Made by a program: the position numbers and the translations under genes
Assembly: GCF_021602155.1 (NCBI RefSeq)
Contig: NZ_BQHY01000010.1
Location: 62,001-126,000, forward strand
Direction of reading: 5' to 3'
DNA from: Pseudomonas parakoreensis
GTDB taxonomy: Bacteria > Pseudomonadota > Gammaproteobacteria > Pseudomonadales > Pseudomonadaceae
Length of the DNA stretch: 64,000 bases
In this document: piece by piece, positions 58,250 through 64,000 of the stretch
Layout of the letters: each line of letters starts with the position of its first letter
How positions within the stretch are numbered: position 1 is the stretch's first letter
The notes under the pieces: generated by a model
Database searches by the model: none
The model's input: only the letters and a program-made list of their open reading frames with translations
Told to the model about the DNA's origin: nothing

Positions 58250-58867
58250 ATGTCCGGATCCACTGAAAATGTCGGCCTGTTCCCGGTGAGCTATCGCATC
58301 GGCACCGGCGCTCCCGGTGCGCAGTCGCTGGCGCTGCACCTGCTGGTCTCGACACCCGATACGAAAGTCAACGGCACTGCCGCGATCACCCAGGCGACCA
58401 ATCCGCCGCTCGACGTGCATTCCGACGTCTGGGGCGAGTACACCTACCTCACCGTGATGTCGCCCGGTGTCAGCAAAATCCTCGTGACTGCCCAGGGCAA
58501 TCACGGCGGCCCAGGCGCCAACTCCATCGTTAATTTCAAAGTAAGACTGGTGGTCGGTACCGACTGGCGTGAAGGCGTTGCCAATTACAGTTACTTCGAT
58601 GGTCAACGCTGGCATGAGGTCAACAACGCCCCGGCGCATCTGGTGGAATCGATCCCCTCACCGTTCAATCCCGGCCCGGTGATCAACCCGCACCCACCAA
58701 TCCTGCCGCTGTATGCCGCACCGATTCAGAGCGCCATCGCCAGCGGTGATCTGGCACAGATGAAGAACCTGGCCAGGCTCGCCGAACAGCAACTGGAGCA
58801 ACTGCCGAAATTGCGCGACGCACTGGACACCGCGAAGAAAGAGGTCAGCCGGCTGCAGAGCCACTGA
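58250..58867 (+). CDS. DUF1842-DUF1843 protein with GDL motif (first copy)
   Basis: The start is ATG 58250 (MSGSTENVGLFPVSYRIGTG), with GGAGG 8 bases upstream. The product has 205 residues. Residues about 1-125 form a beta-rich DUF1842-like domain (LALHLLVSTPDTKVNGTAAI, HSDVWGEYTYLTVM). A Pro-rich linker follows (SPFNPGPVINPHPPILP). The tail, LYAAPIQSAIASGDLAQMKN, carries GDL at 166-168 and a helical end. No signal peptide. It is the likely target of the downstream maturase. Confidence 0.8.
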   Translation: MSGSTENVGLFPVSYRIGTGAPGAQSLALHLLVSTPDTKVNGTAAITQATNPPLDVHSDVWGEYTYLTVMSPGVSKILVTAQGNHGGPGANSIVNFKVRLVVGTDWREGVANYSYFDGQRWHEVNNAPAHLVESIPSPFNPGPVINPHPPILPLYAAPIQSAIASGDLAQMKNLARLAEQQLEQLPKLRDALDTAKKEVSRLQSH

Positions 58868-58908
58868 GTCAGGCCACTTGATCCGCCATTCACTTAGGGA
58901 GTAGCACC

Positions 58909-59487
58909 ATGTCGATTGGACTTTTTCACACCCGTCTCAGCATCAGCAATGCATTGCACGGCGCACCGGCTCTGACCCTTGATCTGCTGGTCGATACCGT
59001 GAACAAGCGTGTCAGCGGGATTGCCAGCGTGTTTCAGGCCACCTGGCCGACGGTCAATTTCCGGACTCAGGTCTGGGGCAGTTTTTCCGAAACCAAACTG
59101 ACTGCAAACGTCGAGAACCACATCATCCTGACCCTTGACGGCGGTCCGAGCGGCCCGCTCAGCCAGATCGCCCAGACCTTCCACCTCAGAGGCATCCTGG
59201 GCGGCGACTGGGCCAGCGGTTTTGTCGATTATCGCTATGAAGAAAAGGGCCAGTGGCAGGAGGTTAAGCACGTTGCGGTGCATCCGGCACCCAGCGAGCA
59301 ACCGCACCCCACGCCGCATCCGCAACCCCTGTACGCCGTGGCCGTGCAGCAGGCGCAGGCCGGCGGAGATCTGGCGCAGCTCAAATCCGTGGTGCAACAG
59401 GCCGAGCAACAAGTGGCGCATGAGGGCGCCTTGCGCAGTGCGCTTGAGCATCTGAAAGCGGAAATCACGCGTCTGGAAAAACGCTAA
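58909..59487 (+). CDS. DUF1842-DUF1843 protein with GDL motif (second copy)
   Basis: The start is ATG 58909 (MSIGLFHTRLSISNALHGAP), with GGGAG 8 bases upstream. The product has 192 residues. The layout is the same as the first copy: a DUF1842-like domain (ALTLDLLVDTVNKRVSGIAS, TQVWGSFSETKLTA), a His/Pro-rich linker (PSEQPHPTPHPQP) and the tail LYAVAVQQAQAGGDLAQLKS with GDL at 153-155. The two copies have clearly diverged outside the motif. A perfect 14-bp hairpin follows the stop. Confidence 0.8.
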   Translation: MSIGLFHTRLSISNALHGAPALTLDLLVDTVNKRVSGIASVFQATWPTVNFRTQVWGSFSETKLTANVENHIILTLDGGPSGPLSQIAQTFHLRGILGGDWASGFVDYRYEEKGQWQEVKHVAVHPAPSEQPHPTPHPQPLYAVAVQQAQAGGDLAQLKSVVQQAEQQVAHEGALRSALEHLKAEITRLEKR

Positions 59488-59494
59488 CCGACAG

Positions 59495-59530
59495 GCCCCG
59501 GGCGCGATTGCACAGGATCGCGCCCGGGGC
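59495..59530 (+). terminator. intra-operon 14-bp hairpin
   Basis: GCCCCGGGCGCGAT-TGCACAGG-ATCGCGCCCGGGGC: 14 perfect pairs, 7 bases after the last substrate gene, with no T-run and 59 bases before the maturase start. It would reduce, not end, read-through. Confidence 0.6.
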
Positions 59531-59589
59531 TAGTTCAACGGCGGTCAATGCCTTCGTAGCGCGCACCGGATGGTGCGCAAGGATTTCCC

Positions 59590-61053
59590 ATGTCAGACGT
59601 GCGCCCTGCCCGTTATCTCAGCGACACCGATCTCAAACGCTACGTGCCAGTGCACGTGGTCTGGGAGATCACCCTGGCCTGCGACCTGAAATGCCTGCAT
59701 TGCGGCTCCCGCGCAGGGCATCGCCGGCCTGACGAACTCAACACCCGCGAATGCCTGGACGTCATCGATTCACTGGCCGCGCTTGGCACCCGCGAGATCA
59801 CCCTGATCGGCGGCGAAGCTTATTTGCGCAAGGACTGGACACAACTGATCAAGGCCATTCACGACCACGGCATGTACTGCGCAATCCAGACCGGCGGGCG
59901 CAACCTGACCCCGGCGAAGATGCAGGCGGCGGTCGATGCCGGGCTCAACGGCGTGGGCATTTCCCTCGATGGACTTGCGCCGTTGCACGATGCGGTGCGC
60001 AACGTTCCCGGCTCGTTCGACAAGGCCGTGGACACCCTGCGCCGGGCCAAAGCCGCGGGGCTGGCGGTGAGCGTCAACACCCAGATCGGCGCCGCGACCC
60101 TGCCCGACTTGCCAGCGCTGATGGACACCATCATCGAACTCGGTGCCACCCACTGGCAGATCCAGATCACCGTCGCCATGGGCAACGCGGTGGACCATCC
60201 GGAACTGCTGCTGCAACCCTATCAACTGCTCGAAGTGATGCCGCTGCTTGCGCGGCTGTATCGCGAAGGTGTCGACCGTGGCTTGCTGATGAATGTCGGC
60301 AACAACATCGGCTATTACGGCCCGTATGAACACCTGTGGCGCGGCTTCGGCGACGAGCGCGTGCACTGGACCGGTTGCGCCGCCGGCCAGACCGTTCTGG
60401 CACTGGAGGCCGACGGCACGGTCAAGGGCTGCCCGTCACTGGCCACCGTGGGTTTCTCCGGCGGCAATGTGCGCAGCATGAGCCTGCACGACATCTGGCA
60501 CTACAGCGAAGGCATGCATTTTGGCCGCCTGCGCTCGGTGGATGACATGTGGGGTTATTGCCGTGGCTGTTATTACAACGACGTCTGTCGCGGCGGCTGC
60601 ACCTGGACTTCGCACTCGCTGCTCGGCAAACCCGGCAACAACCCCTATTGCCATTACCGTACGCTGGAGCTGCACAAGCGCGGGCTGCGCGAGCGCATCG
60701 TCAAGGTCGAGGACGCGGCGCAGAAATCGTTTGCGGTCGGCCGCTTCGACCTGATCACCGAACGCATCGACACCGGCGAGAAAGTCGGCAGCGTCAGTGA
60801 CAGCGGTCAGGTGATCAAACTGGCATGGATCAATCAGGGCCAGCAATCGCCGGAACAAGGCCGGATCGCCCCGCAACTGAGCCTGTGCCGCAGCTGCTTG
60901 CAGTACATCTATCCGCACGAGGTGATCTGTCCGCACTGCGCCGCCGATGTCGCCGCCGCCGAAGCCGAGCACCAGGCCAATCGCGCGCGGCAGCAGGTAA
61001 TCATGAATACGCTGAGCGGGCTGCTGGGTATCTCGCCCAGTCACTTGAACTGA
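59590..61053 (+). CDS. radical SAM/SPASM maturase associated with GDL-motif proteins
   Basis: A 487-residue enzyme, start ATG 59590 with AAGGA upstream. The radical SAM site is CDLKCLHC (Cys 31, 35, 38), followed by the glycine motif ITLIGGEAYLRKDW. The SPASM region is at about 263-355 (TGCAAGQTVLALEADGTVKG, YCRGCYYNDVCRGGC, NNPYCHY), with cysteines for auxiliary clusters. The last part has an extra CRSC...CPHC pair (SLCRSCLQYIYPHEVICPHC), zinc-ribbon like. I recall an NCBI family name, 'GDL motif peptide-associated radical SAM/SPASM maturase', that fits its neighbours. It should install a modification on the GDL proteins; the chemistry is unknown. Confidence 0.85.
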   Translation: MSDVRPARYLSDTDLKRYVPVHVVWEITLACDLKCLHCGSRAGHRRPDELNTRECLDVIDSLAALGTREITLIGGEAYLRKDWTQLIKAIHDHGMYCAIQTGGRNLTPAKMQAAVDAGLNGVGISLDGLAPLHDAVRNVPGSFDKAVDTLRRAKAAGLAVSVNTQIGAATLPDLPALMDTIIELGATHWQIQITVAMGNAVDHPELLLQPYQLLEVMPLLARLYREGVDRGLLMNVGNNIGYYGPYEHLWRGFGDERVHWTGCAAGQTVLALEADGTVKGCPSLATVGFSGGNVRSMSLHDIWHYSEGMHFGRLRSVDDMWGYCRGCYYNDVCRGGCTWTSHSLLGKPGNNPYCHYRTLELHKRGLRERIVKVEDAAQKSFAVGRFDLITERIDTGEKVGSVSDSGQVIKLAWINQGQQSPEQGRIAPQLSLCRSCLQYIYPHEVICPHCAADVAAAEAEHQANRARQQVIMNTLSGLLGISPSHLN

Positions 61054-61094
61054 TTTTCGTGCAGTAAAACAGTCTGGATCGAAGGCTGAGCAAT

Positions 61095-61129
61095 AAAGGC
61101 GCCCATATCCTGAAATGAGCGCCTTTTTC
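61095..61129 (+). terminator. terminator after the radical SAM gene
   Basis: AAAGGCGC...GCGCCTTTTT with a T-run, 42 bases after the stop at 61053. It may work both ways, since the convergent RTX gene ends at 61143. Confidence 0.8.
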
Positions 61130-61142
61130 TCTGATTGCCGAA

Positions 61143-64000
61143 TCAAACCACGCCGACAAAGTCACTGGCTGTCAACGCGATATGCCCCACCAGATCGATC
61201 TGAATATCTGCACCCGGTCCTGAATTGACATTGCCCTCCACGTAAGTGTGATCCACGCCGCCAACGTTCACGAAGTGATACTTGAGCTGCGCTTGATTGT
61301 TGAACTCGGTACCCACGCCATTCCACTCGCCGAGGAACGTAAAGTCCTGATTGCCGGCAGAACCCGCTCCGGAAGTTCGCGCATCGATCAACGATAGATC
61401 GATGTGATCCTGGCCTTGGGTGAAGTCATTGATGACGTCCCGCGTCAACGTTGACGTGCCCGAGTCGCCCGTGGCGGAAAAAACGAACAGATCATTGCCC
61501 GCGCCGCCGGACAAGATGTCGCGATTGCCGCCCCCTTCGAGGGTGTCGTTGCCGCTGCCACCAGCGAGTGTGTCCGTGCCGCCCTGCCCGGTCAGCACGT
61601 TGTCGCCACCATCGCCGGTCAAGGTGTTGGCACCGCTACCACCGATCACGTTTTCAACATTGATCAACGTATCACTACCGGTCTGCGAACTGCTCGCCAG
61701 ACCTGTCGCCAGGTTAACCGTGGCGCTGGCGGAGGTTGCTGACAGGTCATAGGTGTCGACATCGCCGCCGCCATCGTAGCTGTCGTTACCGTCGTTGACC
61801 GACGCCCGCAAGGTGTCATTGCCCAGTCCGCCGAACACGCTGTCCAGTCCTTGGCCACCCACCAGGGTGTCGCCACCGCTGCCGCCATCCAGCCAGTCGT
61901 TGCCACCCTGGCCTTGCATCAGGTTGCTGGCACCATCGCCCTGAATGTGATCGTTGCCGGAACTGCCGTTGACATTTTCGATGCTGGTCAAGGTGTCGCT
62001 ACCAGTCTGGGTGCTGGTGGAGGTGCCTGCCTGCAAATCCACCGTGGCCGCCGCCGACGTGGCAGACAAATCATAAGCGTCGGTGCCGGTTCCGCCGTCG
62101 TAGTGGTCGTTGCCATCGTTGAGCGACGCCAGCATCGTGTCGTTGCCACCGCCACCGAACAACGTGTCGTTGCCGGCCAGGCCGGTGAGCTGGTTGTTGC
62201 CACTGTTGCCGGTGATGATGTTGTCCAGACTGTTGCCGGTGCCATTGATGTTGTTGGAGCCGAGCAAGGTCAGGTTCTCGACGTTGGCGCCCAGCGTATA
62301 GCTGATTGACGACGTCACCGTGTCGGTGCCCTCGTTGAGGCTTTCCTGCACCACATCGCCATTGGCGTCGACCACGTAGATGTCGTTGCCGGTATTGCCC
62401 CGCATTGTGTCGTTGCCACTGCCGCCATCCAGCAGGTCCGAGCCGAGACCGCCATTGAGTACGTCGTTGCCCGAGTAGCCCATCAGGATGTCCTGATAGT
62501 TGGTGCCGTTCAGCGTATTGCTGAAGAAGTTGGTGCCTTCGATGAAACGCCCGACGGCTTCAGTAGGATCCGACGTCAGTTGCTCCACCGTGCCACTGTT
62601 GTCGGTGTAGGTGGTCAGCACTCGCACCTGCTGTCCGAACTGTGCCGAAGTCGGAGCAAATGTCGAAGCATTGGCGCCGGAGATGTTCAGCCACGTGGCG
62701 CCTACCAGTGCCTGCCATTGATAGGAGAATCCGCTGGGGCCGGGCAAACCATCGGCATCCTGAATGGCCGAGGTGTTGGCAGTCAGCCGGTACTGCGCCG
62801 GCACTGGCCGGCTTGGTGTGGTCGGCGCCGTGGCAAATCCCGACACGGCGACATTGCCGGTCGGCAGGTGGTTGTTGATGCTCAGGTTGACCGTGCGATC
62901 GGCGAAGCGCAGCTTTTCGACACCGATAACGATGTCGGTGCCGTCGACATTCGCGGCTCCCGCGCGCAGATCCACAACCTTGAACGCAGTGATCAACTCA
63001 CCACCCGGCCGGGTGTCGGTGAACTTGGTGATGCTGTAGTCGGCGAAGTTGCCGCTGAGGATCGCGGTATCGGCTGCACCATCAGCCGTGCCGGGTGCGG
63101 CATGGTTGTCACCCAGAATGAAATCCGGGCGACTGGCCTGCAGGCCGGTAAAGTGCTGGGCGTAGCCTTGGCCGGCGAGCAGGTGATTGAGGTCGGCGAG
63201 TTTGATCGAATCGCCGACGATCACATCATTGCCGCCGTTGCCTTGGGCGACATCGTCACCACTGCCGCCAATCAGCCAGTTCTCAGTCGCGTTGCCAATC
63301 AGGCCGGCCGTCGGATTGGCCGGCGCGGCGCTGTTGGGCCGACTGTCACTGAAGCGCGAACCGATCAACCCTTCAATGTCGGTCAGCAAGGCGTTGAACG
63401 GCTGGAACAGCACGCCAGTACCCGGTGCGGCGACGATGTTCTGATTATTCAGATCCGCCGCCGCATCCAGCGCGATGTTCACATCGCTGAACGCGGCAAT
63501 GTCGAAGCCGACATCACCAATGGCCTCGTCGCCATCGCCCTGGCCTGGAGCACCACCGAGGCCCGGCAGAAGAATATCGTCGCCGGTACCGCCGAACTCC
63601 TGGTCACCGGTCGAGCCGCCGGAAATGATGTCGTCGCCGTCCTCACCGAACAGAATGTCCGGGCCGTCGCCGCCATAAATTTCATCATTGCCGTCGCCGC
63701 CATGCACCAGGTCAGTATCGCCACCGGCATCGATGTAATCATTACCGGCACCACCGTACAGCTCATCGATACCGGCTTCGCCGTAGAGGTGATCATTGCC
63801 ATTACCGCCGATCACCACGTCGAGGGCACCGGCACTGGTGCCGGCGTAAATGGTGTCGTCGCCTTCCCCGCCATCGAGGAAGTCTTCGATATCTCCGCCG
63901 TAGATCACATCGTTACCGTCGCCACCGTAGATATGGTCGGCGCCGGCCTTGCCATCGAGAATGTCATCGCCACCCTCGCCGTAGATCGTATCGTCACCGT
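61143..64000 (-). CDS. large RTX calcium-binding exoprotein (5' partial)
   Basis: The frame is open to the window end; about 952 C-terminal residues are seen. Many GGxGxDxL/I nonapeptides ([31 protein letters not shown]) form calcium-binding beta-rolls. Between two blocks lies a region with ENVEKLRF-like [18 protein letters not shown] and an Ig-like segment ([18 protein letters not shown], then [13 protein letters not shown]). The C-terminus ([30 protein letters not shown]) resembles the serralysin-type ending used for type I secretion. Members with this layout include large peroxidase-like exoproteins; the N-terminal enzyme domain is not in the window. Confidence 0.9.
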   Translation of the reverse strand, partial: GDDTIYGEGGDDILDGKAGADHIYGGDGNDVIYGGDIEDFLDGGEGDDTIYAGTSAGALDVVIGGNGNDHLYGEAGIDELYGGAGNDYIDAGGDTDLVHGGDGNDEIYGGDGPDILFGEDGDDIISGGSTGDQEFGGTGDDILLPGLGGAPGQGDGDEAIGDVGFDIAAFSDVNIALDAAADLNNQNIVAAPGTGVLFQPFNALLTDIEGLIGSRFSDSRPNSAAPANPTAGLIGNATENWLIGGSGDDVAQGNGGNDVIVGDSIKLADLNHLLAGQGYAQHFTGLQASRPDFILGDNHAAPGTADGAADTAILSGNFADYSITKFTDTRPGGELITAFKVVDLRAGAANVDGTDIVIGVEKLRFADRTVNLSINNHLPTGNVAVSGFATAPTTPSRPVPAQYRLTANTSAIQDADGLPGPSGFSYQWQALVGATWLNISGANASTFAPTSAQFGQQVRVLTTYTDNSGTVEQLTSDPTEAVGRFIEGTNFFSNTLNGTNYQDILMGYSGNDVLNGGLGSDLLDGGSGNDTMRGNTGNDIYVVDANGDVVQESLNEGTDTVTSSISYTLGANVENLTLLGSNNINGTGNSLDNIITGNSGNNQLTGLAGNDTLFGGGGNDTMLASLNDGNDHYDGGTGTDAYDLSATSAAATVDLQAGTSTSTQTGSDTLTSIENVNGSSGNDHIQGDGASNLMQGQGGNDWLDGGSGGDTLVGGQGLDSVFGGLGNDTLRASVNDGNDSYDGGGDVDTYDLSATSASATVNLATGLASSSQTGSDTLINVENVIGGSGANTLTGDGGDNVLTGQGGTDTLAGGSGNDTLEGGGNRDILSGGAGNDLFVFSATGDSGTSTLTRDVINDFTQGQDHIDLSLIDARTSGAGSAGNQDFTFLGEWNGVGTEFNNQAQLKYHFVNVGGVDHTYVEGNVNSGPGADIQIDLVGHIALTASDFVGVV

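Overview
This window looks like a chromosomal segment of a fluorescent Pseudomonas (P. fluorescens group). The evidence is the uniformly high G+C with Pseudomonas-like codon use, the gene content (spermidine/putrescine-type binding protein, NCS1 permease, IorAB-type molybdenum hydroxylase, FHA/CDI two-partner secretion, several AraC/LysR regulator-enzyme pairs), and paired intergenic palindromes of the kinds scattered through that group's genomes. I see no tRNA, rRNA, CRISPR array, prophage or intact insertion sequence.

Layout. 1-0.9 kb: 3' end of a cystathionine gamma-synthase. 1.4-2.9 kb: a secreted 13-residue tandem-repeat protein and two small lipoproteins. 2.9-5.5 kb: a hybrid sensor kinase divergent from a LuxR-type regulator, then a PLDc_N membrane peptide. 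5.5-10.5 kb: SBF-like transporter divergent from an AraC regulator, an amidase, a TerC protein. 10.5-15.4 kb: polyamine-type binding protein, then an NCS1 permease divergent from a flavin reductase and a luciferase-like monooxygenase. 15.4-29.7 kb: a contact-dependent inhibition type locus on the minus strand (CdiB-like transporter, 3806-residue CdiA-like exoprotein, overlapping putative immunity gene, and what looks like a displaced orphan toxin/immunity module in AT-richer DNA). 29.8-42.1 kb: small regulator/enzyme/transporter units (HxlR + hydrolase, DUF72, TPP enzyme, LysR + LysE, YghU-type GST, AraC, cupin, amidotransferase, MFS + AraC). 42.1-47.2 kb: a molybdenum hydroxylase operon (2Fe-2S subunit, Moco subunit, tri-haem cytochrome c, XdhC). 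47.3-57.3 kb: MarR-GNAT fusion, small envelope proteins, diguanylate cyclase + thioesterase, methyltransferase, TonB receptor, small hypotheticals. 57.7-61.1 kb: a putative peptide/protein-modification operon of three GDL/GDV-motif proteins (DUF1843, and two DUF1842-DUF1843) and a radical SAM/SPASM maturase. 61.1-64 kb: 3' part of a large RTX calcium-binding exoprotein, cut by the window end.

The best candidate for an undescribed system is the operon at 57.7-61.1 kb. A radical SAM/SPASM enzyme with an extra C-terminal zinc-ribbon-like CxxC pair follows three proteins that share one C-terminal motif (Q-x-A-x3-GD[L/V]-x-[HQ]-[ML]-K). The family association is recognised by name, but to my knowledge the chemistry and product are not described. 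Second are the CDI toxin tip with its orphan remnant, and the 13-mer repeat protein, whose DNA shows an alternating two-type repeat.

A recurrent theme is palindromic repeat pairs at gene ends. One supplies the stop codon of terC and another encodes the last 13 codons of the NCS1 permease. All family names come from reading the translations; no database search was run.
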